Shown here piece after piece: positions 32,873 to 41,728 of a DNA stretch of 64,000 nucleotides (positions are counted from its first letter, which is position 1; every line of letters starts with the position of its first letter). This DNA comes from Chitinophaga agrisoli. Lineage in GTDB: Bacteria; Bacteroidota; Bacteroidia; Chitinophagales; Chitinophagaceae. The DNA lies in NCBI RefSeq assembly GCF_008386695.1, contig NZ_VUOC01000002.1:1232481-1296480 (forward strand), written 5' to 3'. The notes beneath the pieces are model-generated. The model worked only from the letters and a program-made list of their open reading frames with translations. It had not been told where the DNA came from and did no database searches. The translations under genes were made by a program, and so were the position numbers.

Positions 32873-33466
32873 ATGCCTGTAATGATCACCGACCATGACC
32901 TGCTTAAAAAGCTGAAAGAAGGGAACGAGCCCGCTTTCAGGGAACTGTATGCCCGGTTTAGCAGGCAGGTGCTGGCCTTTGCGTATCATATGACACATTC
33001 CTCCATTGATGCGGAGGATATTCTCCAGGAAACCTTCCTGCGCCTGTGGACGGGGCGGGAACAGCTGCCGGAGGTGCTGCATGTGGGCAATTATATCTTT
33101 ACCATTGCCCGTAACAAGACGGTAGACCACCTGCGTAAAGTATCCCTGCAGCAAAGACTGCTGGACCAGGTATGGGCCAATATCTCCGAAAGCTCCAACG
33201 AGCTGGAGCTGCAGCTGGAAGCCCGGGAAAGCAATACCCTTATCCGCCAGGCGCTGGCGCAGTTATCCCCCCAGCAACAGACCGTTTTCCGGCTAAGCCG
33301 GCAGCAAGGCCTTAGCCATGAGGAGATCAGCCGGCAGCTTTGCCTGTCCAAAAGCCGGGTAAAAAACCTGCTGGTAGAGATCCTTAAATACCTCCGTACC
33401 TACCTTTCCCAGCACTCCCTGTTGCTGCTGATCCTTTACCTGCTGGCTGCTACCATGCTCCGCTAA
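32873..33466 (+). CDS. ECF sigma factor of PUL1
   Basis: A 197-residue RpoE/FecI-like sigma factor; I start at ATG 32873 (MPVMITDHDLL). Region 2 shows FRELYARFSRQVLAFAYHMTHSSIDAEDILQETFLRLW, region 4 shows ALAQLSPQQQTVFRLSRQQGLSHEEISRQLCLSKSRVKNLLVEILKYL. A C-terminal hydrophobic segment (LLLLILYLLAATML) follows. It heads the FecR-SusC-SusD set, so it probably transcribes PUL1 when FecR signals. TAAAATTG 6 nt before the ATG resembles a -7 element with one mismatch. Confidence 0.9.
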   Translation: MPVMITDHDLLKKLKEGNEPAFRELYARFSRQVLAFAYHMTHSSIDAEDILQETFLRLWTGREQLPEVLHVGNYIFTIARNKTVDHLRKVSLQQRLLDQVWANISESSNELELQLEARESNTLIRQALAQLSPQQQTVFRLSRQQGLSHEEISRQLCLSKSRVKNLLVEILKYLRTYLSQHSLLLLILYLLAATMLR

Positions 33467-33534
33467 AAATATTTTAGATTTTCACGGTCCTTCTTTTCCG
33501 CCCATCCGTCTTTATCTATATAAGGAGTTCCACT

Positions 33535-34695
33535 ATGCCGAAAAACGGTTCCCGCATCACGTATCTATTGCAACGCTATGCCAGCAAGACCTGCTCCCGT
33601 GAAGAGCTGGAAGAGTTATTCGCTTATATAGCCAGTCAGCCGGAAGACAGCACCCTCCACGAGTTTATGGAAACAGCCTGGCAGGAGCAGCAGCCTGGCG
33701 CAACAGTGCCGGATGTAGACCTGAACAGCGTATACCACAACATTATTCCCACTACGCCTGTTAAACGGGTGTTCCCCTTCCGTTATGCCGCAGCAGCCGC
33801 ATTATTACTGGCCGTGGCCACACTGGCTTTCCTATGGCAACGGCCCAACCGTACATCGCCCCAGGACCTGCCGGCCATACAGCAACCGGTTGCAGTTATT
33901 TCGCCTGGCAGCAATAAAGCGGTGCTTACACTGTCCAACGGCGCTACCATCACCCTGGACAGCAGTGGCCAGCAGGTGATCAGTGGCGGTAACGGCAACC
34001 AGATCACCCAGCAGAACGGGCAGCTGGTATATGGCGCAGCCGCCACGGCGGATCATATCCAGTACCATACTTTAAGCACGCCCCGGGGCGGCCAGTTCAG
34101 GCTTACCCTGCCGGATGGCACCAAGGTATGGCTGAATTCCGCCTCCTCCCTCCGTTATCCCACCGCCTTTAAAGGCGCGGAAAGGGAAGTGGAGCTGCAG
34201 GGACAGGGGTATTTTGATGTAGCACAGAACGCCGCACAGCCGTTTAAAGTCAAAGTGAATACTGTGGAAGTACAGGTACTGGGCACTGGCTTTGATATTA
34301 TGGCCTATGGCGATGAAGCCACCATTAATACCACCCTGGTCTCCGGCGCGGTACAGGTAAAAAGCGGCAATAACCTGCAACGCCTGCAACCCGGACAGCA
34401 GGCCGTATTTAACCAGCAAAGCCATGCGCTGAGCGTGCAGGAGGCAGATGTAGATAAGATCACCGCCTGGAAAAGCGGCCTGTTTGTGTTCAACAATATG
34501 ACGCTGACGGCTATACTACGTGAGGTGGCCCGCTGGTATGATGTAGAGATAGCGTATGATACTACGCCCAGCACGGAATTATATGGCGGCGGTATTTCCC
34601 GCAGCCTGCCGCTGGCAGATGTGTTAAAGCTGCTGGAGGCCAACGGGTTCAATCATTTCAGGATAGCGGGCAGAAAAGTGATCGTGCTGCCCTGA
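33535..34695 (+). CDS. FecR family anti-sigma protein
   Basis: A 386-residue anti-sigma regulator. The cytoplasmic N-terminus (1-80) precedes one transmembrane helix (83-101, AAAAALLLAVATLAFLW). The periplasmic FecR domain (about 175-280) shows TLSTPRGGQFRLTLPDGTKVWLNSASSLRYPTAF and VELQGQGYFDVAQNAAQPFKV. The C-terminal DUF4974-like domain (about 318-384) shows FVFNNMTLTAILREVARWYDVEI. In the FecIR model it senses the STN domain of SusC, here encoded directly downstream, and releases the sigma factor encoded upstream. Confidence 0.92.
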   Translation: MPKNGSRITYLLQRYASKTCSREELEELFAYIASQPEDSTLHEFMETAWQEQQPGATVPDVDLNSVYHNIIPTTPVKRVFPFRYAAAAALLLAVATLAFLWQRPNRTSPQDLPAIQQPVAVISPGSNKAVLTLSNGATITLDSSGQQVISGGNGNQITQQNGQLVYGAAATADHIQYHTLSTPRGGQFRLTLPDGTKVWLNSASSLRYPTAFKGAEREVELQGQGYFDVAQNAAQPFKVKVNTVEVQVLGTGFDIMAYGDEATINTTLVSGAVQVKSGNNLQRLQPGQQAVFNQQSHALSVQEADVDKITAWKSGLFVFNNMTLTAILREVARWYDVEIAYDTTPSTELYGGGISRSLPLADVLKLLEANGFNHFRIAGRKVIVLP

Positions 34696-34834
34696 GTACA
34701 AGAAGATATACACAACCAAAATACAACAACCAGGATCAGAAAAAAACCGGCCCCGACTGCCATCGGAAACCGGTTGAACATCTGGCATTGAATAATCGCT
34801 GAAAGATCAATCATTTACCAAACACCACAAAAGT

Positions 34835-37800
34835 ATGCAATTCAATTGTAATGCTTTAGCCCGCTATTGCCGCGGGCTATCAACCAAAATTTCCCGTGTC
34901 TTAGACCGGGACTTAAAAAGAAAGCTCATTATGCAGATCAAAGGAACCGCATTCCTGCTCCTGGCCACCTGCCTCCACGTTACCGCCGCGGTGTACTCGC
35001 AACGGGTCACGCTGTCTGTGAAGAACACGCCGCTGCAAAAGGTGTTTGCCGCCGTGATCACACAAACGGGCGTATCCATCGTGTACTCAGAAAAAGTGCT
35101 GTCCGGCGCCCGTCCCGTATCTATTAATGTAAAGGATGTATCCGTGCAGGAAGTACTGGAGCTATGCCTTAAACAGCAGCAGCTTACCTATACGCTGGAG
35201 GGCAACAGTTTTGTGATCAAACGTACCCCGCCGGATAAAGCGCCGCCCAACCTGGCAGATACCACCATTACCGTTAGCGGTACCGTTACCGGCGGCGGCT
35301 CGCCATTGCCCGGCGCTACCATTATGGTGAAAGGCAGCGGCAAAGGCACGCAAACCAATGAGCATGGCCAGTTCCGGCTGAGCGGCGTACCGCCCGGCGG
35401 CACGCTCACCATCAGCAATATTGGTTTTGTGACCAGCGAAATGCCCGTGCCTGCCAGCGGCACGCTGCAGGTGACCTTAACGGAAGACACCAAAAACTTT
35501 AACGAAGTAGTGGTGGTAGGCTACAGCGATAAAAAGAAAAGCGAGCTTACCAGCGCCGTTAGCGTGGTATCTTCAGAAAAGCTGAAGGATGTGACCACCA
35601 ACGATGTGGGCTCCATGCTGCAAGGCAAGGTAGCCGGCCTGCAGGTGATCAACAGCTCCGGCGTACCTGGCAGCTCCGCAGAGATCCGGCTCAGGGGCGT
35701 ATCATCTGTAAACGCCTCCCAAAGCCCGCTGTATGTGGTGGATGGCATCATTGGCGGTAATTTTGACCCTAATGACGTTGATAACATCACCGTACTGAAA
35801 GATGCCGGCGCTACCGCCATGTATGGCTCACAAGCCAATGCCGGCGTGATCATCGTGACCACTAAAAAAGGCCGCAGCGGTAAAACGCGTTTCGAAGCCA
35901 AGGTGACCACGGGTTTCCGTCAACCGGATTTTGGCAAGATGACCATGATGGATGGCCCGCAATTATATGAGCAGCATAAACAGTTCTACCGTGATTACAT
36001 TCCCGGCGCTGCGGATAACTCCTATAAGATAGACCTGTTAAAATTTTACGAAGAGCGCCCGCGCGACCTGCGTAACCAGGACTATAACTGGCTCAACGCT
36101 ATGTTCCGCAGCGCGCCTGTGCAGAATGTATACATCGCCGCCAGCGGTAGTAATGAGAAGAACGAATACTATAGCAGTATCTCCTATTACAATGAGAAAG
36201 GTACTTTCCTCAATACCAATTTCCAGCGTATTAATGTGCGCGGTAACTCCACGCATCATTTTTCAAAGGCAGTAAGCGTTACCAATAATATTAACCTGAG
36301 CGCCTCTACCGGTAAGAGTTTTAACTATGAAGATGTGTATTACGCCTACCTGAACCTGCCCTGGGATAATCCTTATGACGCCAATGGGCAGCCGGTGTAT
36401 GTGGATGGCAACAGCCCGTTCAAATGGTGGTCCAGGGATAAGGTGAACCCTATCCATACTATTCAGAACTCCAACCATCCTTATAAAAGCTTTAACGCCA
36501 ATTATGACCTGAACCTGAATGTACAGATCACAGACTGGCTCTCCTTTTCCAGCAACAACCGCGGCGCGGTGAGTTATAACAAGGCTACGGATTATTATTC
36601 TCCCCTGGTGGCCGGACTGTATAACGGACAAGGTTTCCTGAATGAGCTGGGCACCCTGAGTTATGGCGTGATCTCCAACGATCTGCTGAAATTCAATTTC
36701 CGTATGGGCGATCACTCCATCAGCGGCCTGGCCGGTATTGCCATAGAGAACAATAAAACGGAGGTGGTAGGCGCATCCGGTAAAGGGTTACCGGAAGGGC
36801 TGAAGGTGCTGAACGTAGTATCCAATACGCAGCTGGTGAACGGGTTTAATGATCAGACCATCCTGCAATCCTTGATATCACAGGTAAGTTACGGGTATAA
36901 GGAAAGGTATTTCCTTACCGGCTCTTACCGCGTGGATGGCTCAACCAATTTCCCCGCCGCTAACCGCTACGGCTCTTTCCCGGCTATCTCTGCCGCCTGG
37001 CTGGTAAGCAATGAACCATTCCTGCAGCAGAACAGTATTGTAGATAACCTGAAGCTGCGCGCCAGCTATGGCGTAACCGGTACGCAGGATATTGGCTCTT
37101 CCCGTTACCTTGGATTATACGGCCTTAACAGCCAATACAATGGCGGTACCGCCGCTACGCCTTTACAACTGCCCAGCCCTGACCTTACCTGGGAAAGCAA
37201 ACACCAGCTGAATGCCGGTGTGGACCTGGGCCTGTTTAAACGCGTAAACCTGACGGTGGATGTGTATAACAACACCACTAAGAACCTGCTGCTGCAGGTA
37301 TCCCAGCCGCTGTCCATCGGCTTTGAGCAGCGTTGGGAAAATGCCGGTGAGATCATCAACAAAGGCATTGAAATAGGCATTAACAGCGTAAACATCAAAA
37401 CACGCAATTTTGAGTGGAGCACTGATTTTAACATCAACTTCAATTCCAATAAGCTGCAAAAACTGCCCAGCGATATTATCCGCACGCAGCCTACCTGGAG
37501 CATTTCCCAGATCTACCGCGATGGCGGCAACCTGTATGAGTTCTATATGCCCAAATGGCTGGGCGTAAATGCGCAAACAGGCGCCCCGCAATGGGAAGTG
37601 ATCAACCGGGATGCCAGCGGCAAAGAGATCTCCCGCGAGGCTACTTCTAACTACGCCAGCGCCACCTACCAGGAAGTAGGATCTGCCCTGCCAAAATTCC
37701 AGGGCGGCATCAATTCCCAATGGAAGTACAAAAACCTGGCGCTGAGTGTGAACGCTTATTTCCTGTCCGGCAACAAGGTATTCAGCAATGCGCTGCGCTT

Positions 37801-38197
37801 TGTGATGAACGACGGTATAGAGCCTTACTATAACCAGATCGTACTGCCCAAGGATTACAGCACCTGGACCAAACCGGGCGATAATGCCACAGAGCCCAGT
37901 CCGCAGAATGCGGCCAACGCCACGGAAACCTCTACCCGTTACCTGAAGGACGGCAGTTTCCTGGCCATTCGTAACATAGCGCTCTCCTACTCCCTGCCAA
38001 AGCTGTGGGTAAGCTCTCTGAAGCTGGATGATGTGACCATTTCGCTCACCGCAGATAACGTATATACATTCACGAAGTTCCTGGGCCAGGACCCTAACAC
38101 CACCATCACCAGCGATGCGTATGTGATGCCGGGCCTGTCTGACTTCAAGTATCCCAACAACCGCCAGTACCTGTTAAACATTAATGTCCGGTTCTAG
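34835..38197 (+). CDS. SusC/RagA TonB-dependent transporter with STN domain
   Basis: A 1120-residue outer-membrane transporter. Order: N-terminal leader (signal region about 30-56), secretin/TonB short N-terminal domain (about 60-127; VKNTPLQKVFAAVITQTGVSIVYSEKVL), carboxypeptidase-like regulatory domain (about 148-230; ISGTVTGGGSPLPGATIMVKGSGKGT is partly visible), plug domain and a 22-stranded barrel. The STN domain links it to the FecR at 33535. I keep the longer start at 34835 because the extended basic N-terminus is common in Chitinophaga SusC proteins; 34931 is an alternative. SusD partner follows 16 nt later. Confidence 0.93.
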   Translation: MQFNCNALARYCRGLSTKISRVLDRDLKRKLIMQIKGTAFLLLATCLHVTAAVYSQRVTLSVKNTPLQKVFAAVITQTGVSIVYSEKVLSGARPVSINVKDVSVQEVLELCLKQQQLTYTLEGNSFVIKRTPPDKAPPNLADTTITVSGTVTGGGSPLPGATIMVKGSGKGTQTNEHGQFRLSGVPPGGTLTISNIGFVTSEMPVPASGTLQVTLTEDTKNFNEVVVVGYSDKKKSELTSAVSVVSSEKLKDVTTNDVGSMLQGKVAGLQVINSSGVPGSSAEIRLRGVSSVNASQSPLYVVDGIIGGNFDPNDVDNITVLKDAGATAMYGSQANAGVIIVTTKKGRSGKTRFEAKVTTGFRQPDFGKMTMMDGPQLYEQHKQFYRDYIPGAADNSYKIDLLKFYEERPRDLRNQDYNWLNAMFRSAPVQNVYIAASGSNEKNEYYSSISYYNEKGTFLNTNFQRINVRGNSTHHFSKAVSVTNNINLSASTGKSFNYEDVYYAYLNLPWDNPYDANGQPVYVDGNSPFKWWSRDKVNPIHTIQNSNHPYKSFNANYDLNLNVQITDWLSFSSNNRGAVSYNKATDYYSPLVAGLYNGQGFLNELGTLSYGVISNDLLKFNFRMGDHSISGLAGIAIENNKTEVVGASGKGLPEGLKVLNVVSNTQLVNGFNDQTILQSLISQVSYGYKERYFLTGSYRVDGSTNFPAANRYGSFPAISAAWLVSNEPFLQQNSIVDNLKLRASYGVTGTQDIGSSRYLGLYGLNSQYNGGTAATPLQLPSPDLTWESKHQLNAGVDLGLFKRVNLTVDVYNNTTKNLLLQVSQPLSIGFEQRWENAGEIINKGIEIGINSVNIKTRNFEWSTDFNINFNSNKLQKLPSDIIRTQPTWSISQIYRDGGNLYEFYMPKWLGVNAQTGAPQWEVINRDASGKEISREATSNYASATYQEVGSALPKFQGGINSQWKYKNLALSVNAYFLSGNKVFSNALRFVMNDGIEPYYNQIVLPKDYSTWTKPGDNATEPSPQNAANATETSTRYLKDGSFLAIRNIALSYSLPKLWVSSLKLDDVTISLTADNVYTFTKFLGQDPNTTITSDAYVMPGLSDFKYPNNRQYLLNINVRF

Positions 38198-38213
38198 GAA
38201 AAAAACTATTATC

Positions 38214-39728
38214 ATGCGTACAAGATCCATACTCACCATACTATGTGCCGTGCTGCTGATGACGGGTTGTCTGAAAGACATTAACCCCAGCGACGCGCTC
38301 AATACCGGCGATCTCACCGGCTCCACACAAGGCCTGCAACAGGCCCTGAACGGCGCTTATGCCTTATTCAAGGACCATGTATCCTTTAACGGCACGGTAG
38401 ACGGTAACAATATGTACCTGCGCCAGTACTTCCAGCTCAGCGATTTTGCCTCTGACGATATCGTGTGCGGACAAAGCACCACGGACCCGCTGTATTACAG
38501 CTTTTCGCTGGACCATACCGCCACACAGACCAATAGCCGTTATTTCTGGTATATCTCTTACAAGATCATCAACGACGCCAATACGGTGATAGAATCCGCG
38601 GCGAACATTGCCAACCCATCAGACCAGGTAAGACAGCTGGTAGGCGAATGTTATTTCCTGCGGGCTTTCTGTCATTTTAACCTGGCGCGTTTATTTGCCA
38701 GGCCCATTACGCAGGACCCTAACGGCGCCGGTATTATCCTGCGTACGGCTACCAGCGATCCTGCTTTAAAGGCCCGCGCTACCGTGAGCGAGGTATATGC
38801 CTCCGTAATAGCAGATGCGGAAGCCGGCGCAGCGCTGATGAACCAGCCGCGCGGCGTACAGTTTGGCTCTAAAGAAGCCGCCTATGCGCTGTTATCCCGC
38901 GTGTTCCTGTACCAGGAGAATAATGACAGCACTACTTACTATGCTGATAAAGTGATCGCCTCCAACCGCTTTAGCCTGGAAACAGCCGCTACTTTCCCGC
39001 AGCTGTTTGCCAATGCCATGGCCGGTAAGGAGACTATTTTCTGTGCCGCCTTTACCCCGGCGGACGATTATGGCAAAGCAGGCTCCATTGCCTCCATGCT
39101 ATACTCTGACGGCAACTCCGGCTGGGGCGAGGAATATGCTTCCCAATCCCTGCGGGATACCATGGCAGTGCATCCGGAAGATGTGCGCTGGTCTTATATA
39201 GAGCCTTTAAAAGACGCCAACGGCGCCCTGCAAAAGAAGAACGGAATAGAGATCTATTATATCAAGAAATTCTCCGGCCAGGGAGGCAGCCCTACCCTAA
39301 GCTCCCCCATCCTGTTCCGGCTGGCAGAGATGTACCTGAACAAGGCGGAAGCCGCCGCTAAAAAAGGCAATGCCAATGAAGCGCTGGATAATGTGGACAT
39401 GATCCGTAAAAATCGAGGACTGCAGAATGCTTTATACAACCATGTGCTGCCCGCCGGCAAAACCGCGCTGGATATCGTGCTGAAGGAAAGGCGTATTGAG
39501 CTGGCCTTTGAAGGCCACCGCAATTTTGATGTATACCGCAACAAGCGCAATATGAACCGCACCTACTGGGGTTATCATTTGCCGGGGCTTAAAGAATCAG
39601 ACATTAACCTGGCAGTGGCGCCCGCCAATTACCAGAACATGATCATTAAGCCCGATGCGGCCCGTATCATCTATTACATACCGATCGATGAAGTGCAGAC
39701 CAACAAACTGTGCCAGCAAAATCCTTAA
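38214..39728 (+). CDS. SusD/RagB nutrient-binding lipoprotein
   Basis: A 504-residue surface lipoprotein from ATG 38214 (MRTRSILTILCAVLLMTGC, lipobox LMTGC). The SusD fold is helix-rich with TPR-like repeats; visible signs are LVGECYFLRAFCHFNLARLFA, YALLSRVFLYQENNDSTTYY, PILFRLAEMYLNKAEAAAKKGN, and the C-terminal ERRIELAFEGHRNFDVYRNKR. It binds glycans on the outside of the SusC channel encoded just upstream. The precise glycan is not deducible. Confidence 0.92.
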   Translation: MRTRSILTILCAVLLMTGCLKDINPSDALNTGDLTGSTQGLQQALNGAYALFKDHVSFNGTVDGNNMYLRQYFQLSDFASDDIVCGQSTTDPLYYSFSLDHTATQTNSRYFWYISYKIINDANTVIESAANIANPSDQVRQLVGECYFLRAFCHFNLARLFARPITQDPNGAGIILRTATSDPALKARATVSEVYASVIADAEAGAALMNQPRGVQFGSKEAAYALLSRVFLYQENNDSTTYYADKVIASNRFSLETAATFPQLFANAMAGKETIFCAAFTPADDYGKAGSIASMLYSDGNSGWGEEYASQSLRDTMAVHPEDVRWSYIEPLKDANGALQKKNGIEIYYIKKFSGQGGSPTLSSPILFRLAEMYLNKAEAAAKKGNANEALDNVDMIRKNRGLQNALYNHVLPAGKTALDIVLKERRIELAFEGHRNFDVYRNKRNMNRTYWGYHLPGLKESDINLAVAPANYQNMIIKPDAARIIYYIPIDEVQTNKLCQQNP

Positions 39729-39746
39729 TCATTAATCCGTATTATC

Positions 39747-40604
39747 ATGCAACTCAATAAATATATATACCTGAACCTGCTGCTGGTGATAATAGCAGCC
39801 GGCTGTAAAAAAGATGATACAGCGCCCTCTGCGGATATCGTGTATAAGGTAGATATAGTGGACCGCACGGTTACCTTCACCAATGAAACGGAAGGCGCCG
39901 TATCCTACAAATGGGATTTTGGCGATGGGGAAACCTCTACAGAAACCAGTCCGGTGCATACCTATCCCGGCAAGGGCAAGTATGTGCCTACACTATATGC
40001 CACCAACGCAAGCGGCCAGGTAGCAGAAGGCTCCACGGTGATCCATATAGCCAAAACATCGCCGGTAAAGCTGAATGACAACAGTTTTGCGGATTGGGAC
40101 GCCGTAACGGATAATGTGGTACAGCCCGCTCCCGGCGAAACTTATTTTAAACAGCTCAAAATTGATTATGACGCTTCCTATATATATCTGTATTTTGAGG
40201 TGAATAGCAAAGAAGCCAATGGCGATATCTATGACTTTTACCTGGATACGGATAATGACGCCACCACCGGGTTCCTGTCAGGAGATTTCCCCGGTATGGG
40301 CGCTGATGTACTGATGGAAGGCACTATATTCGGTAACTGGCTGGATGCTTTTAACCACTCTGGGGCGCAGAATGCGTTTTCCTTTGATCCTACCGGGGTT
40401 ACGGAATTTTATAGCCTTGGTTATAAGGCGCAGGATGCCGGCGTATTCAAATTTGAGATGCGCATTTCCCGCAGCAAGCTGAAAGGGCTGGCTGCCACCA
40501 CGGCGTTTAAGATGGGCATCCAGGCGCTGAAAACAGGCTGGGCCGCCCTTCTTGGCCAGATACCGGCTAAGACCGGGGCCGCCATTGAGGTAACCTTCGA
40601 ATAA
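39747..40604 (+). CDS. PKD-domain lipoprotein with a CBM9-like domain
   Basis: A 285-residue surface lipoprotein (lipobox AAGC, Cys at 20). A PKD domain at about 28-105 has the signature YKWDFGDGETSTETSPVHTYPGKGKY. The rest resembles a CBM9/DUF1083-type beta-sandwich: DNSFADWDAV, YDASYIYLYFEVNSK, DFYLDTDNDATTGF, FEMRISRSKLKGL. In the SusE/F position of PUL1, it probably helps bind the substrate outside the cell. Confidence 0.75.
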   Translation: MQLNKYIYLNLLLVIIAAGCKKDDTAPSADIVYKVDIVDRTVTFTNETEGAVSYKWDFGDGETSTETSPVHTYPGKGKYVPTLYATNASGQVAEGSTVIHIAKTSPVKLNDNSFADWDAVTDNVVQPAPGETYFKQLKIDYDASYIYLYFEVNSKEANGDIYDFYLDTDNDATTGFLSGDFPGMGADVLMEGTIFGNWLDAFNHSGAQNAFSFDPTGVTEFYSLGYKAQDAGVFKFEMRISRSKLKGLAATTAFKMGIQALKTGWAALLGQIPAKTGAAIEVTFE

Positions 40605-40617
40605 CCATTCACGTTAT

Positions 40618-41724
40618 ATGACCCAACTGAAAGCAAACGGCAGGCTCCTGTCGCTGGATGTGATGCGTGGCGTTATCATGATACTGCTGGCCGGCGAAAG
40701 CTGCCGGGTGTATGAATCGCTGCACGACCTGGAGGCAGGCAGCCTGTTCAAGGGCCTACTGACCCAGTTCTTCCACCATCCCTGGCATGGCCTGCATTTC
40801 TGGGACCTGGTACAACCCGCGTTTATGTTCATGGCTGGTACGGCCATGTATATAGCCGTTGAGCGCAGGCGCGCCAAAGGCATCCCGGAACGGGACACAT
40901 TCCGCCATATTGCCCTGCGCAGCCTTAAACTGTTCCTGCTGGGCACCGGCCTGCACTGCATATATGCGGGACGGCTGGTATGGGAACTGTGGAATGTACT
41001 CACCCAATTATCCTTTACCACCCTGGTGGCCTACTTCCTGATCCGCAGCCCTTTTAAAATACAAATAGGGGTAGCCGTGGGTATGGTGGTCCTGAATGAC
41101 GTATTATATAGGACAGTACTGATGCCCGGTTTTGACCAGCCCTTTACGGAAGGCCATAATTTTGGCGCTTATATGGATACCCTGCTCATGGGCAAGATCA
41201 ACCGGGATGGCTGGGTAACCATTAACTGTATACCCACCGCCGCGCATACCATACTGGGCGTAAGCGCCGGTAAGCTGCTGATGGGCCCCTGGACGAATAC
41301 CTATAAAGTAAAAACATTGCTGATAGCGGGTGTGATTGCCCTGGTCATTGGCTTTGGGCTGGACCTCAGCGGTATTTCACCTATTATCAAAAGGATCAGT
41401 ACCGGGGGCTTTGTATTCGCCTCCCTGGGCTGGGTAACATTAATACTGGCGGGGCTGTACTGGTGGATAGATGTAAGGGACCATCCAAAATATACCTGGA
41501 TAGCGGTAGTAGTAGGTATGAATGCTATCTTTATCTACCTGCTGTTTGAAACGGTAGGCGGGCAATGGCTCAATGGCGCCGTGGCCATTTTTGTAAATGG
41601 CTTTACCGGCTGGCTGCATATACCGGCGGCCATACAGGCGGTATTATCCGCCCTGGCCGTATGGGCGCTGGAATGGTATATTTGTTATTGGTTGTATCAG
41701 AGAAAAATATTCTTCAAATTATAA
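40618..41724 (+). CDS. DUF5009 / HGSNAT-like acyltransferase membrane protein
   Basis: A 368-residue polytopic inner-membrane protein with about ten hydrophobic spans. The N-terminal RLLSLDVMRGVIMILLAGES matches the DUF5009/NagX type related to heparan-alpha-glucosaminide N-acetyltransferase. Conserved parts include HHPWHGLHFWDLVQPAFMFMAGTAM and VLTQLSFTTLVAYFL. It may transfer acetyl groups across the membrane to amino sugars, which would suit GH109 downstream. That role is inference from family and context. It lies 13 nt after the PKD gene and 4 nt before GH109. Confidence 0.8.
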   Translation: MTQLKANGRLLSLDVMRGVIMILLAGESCRVYESLHDLEAGSLFKGLLTQFFHHPWHGLHFWDLVQPAFMFMAGTAMYIAVERRRAKGIPERDTFRHIALRSLKLFLLGTGLHCIYAGRLVWELWNVLTQLSFTTLVAYFLIRSPFKIQIGVAVGMVVLNDVLYRTVLMPGFDQPFTEGHNFGAYMDTLLMGKINRDGWVTINCIPTAAHTILGVSAGKLLMGPWTNTYKVKTLLIAGVIALVIGFGLDLSGISPIIKRISTGGFVFASLGWVTLILAGLYWWIDVRDHPKYTWIAVVVGMNAIFIYLLFETVGGQWLNGAVAIFVNGFTGWLHIPAAIQAVLSALAVWALEWYICYWLYQRKIFFKL

Positions 41725-41728
41725 ACAC

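Noticed and set aside
34745-34775. A weak inverted repeat (AACCGG/CCGGTT) between FecR and SusC of PUL1.
   Set aside because: Only 6 bp of stem around a 19-nt loop; not enough to claim an attenuator or terminator.
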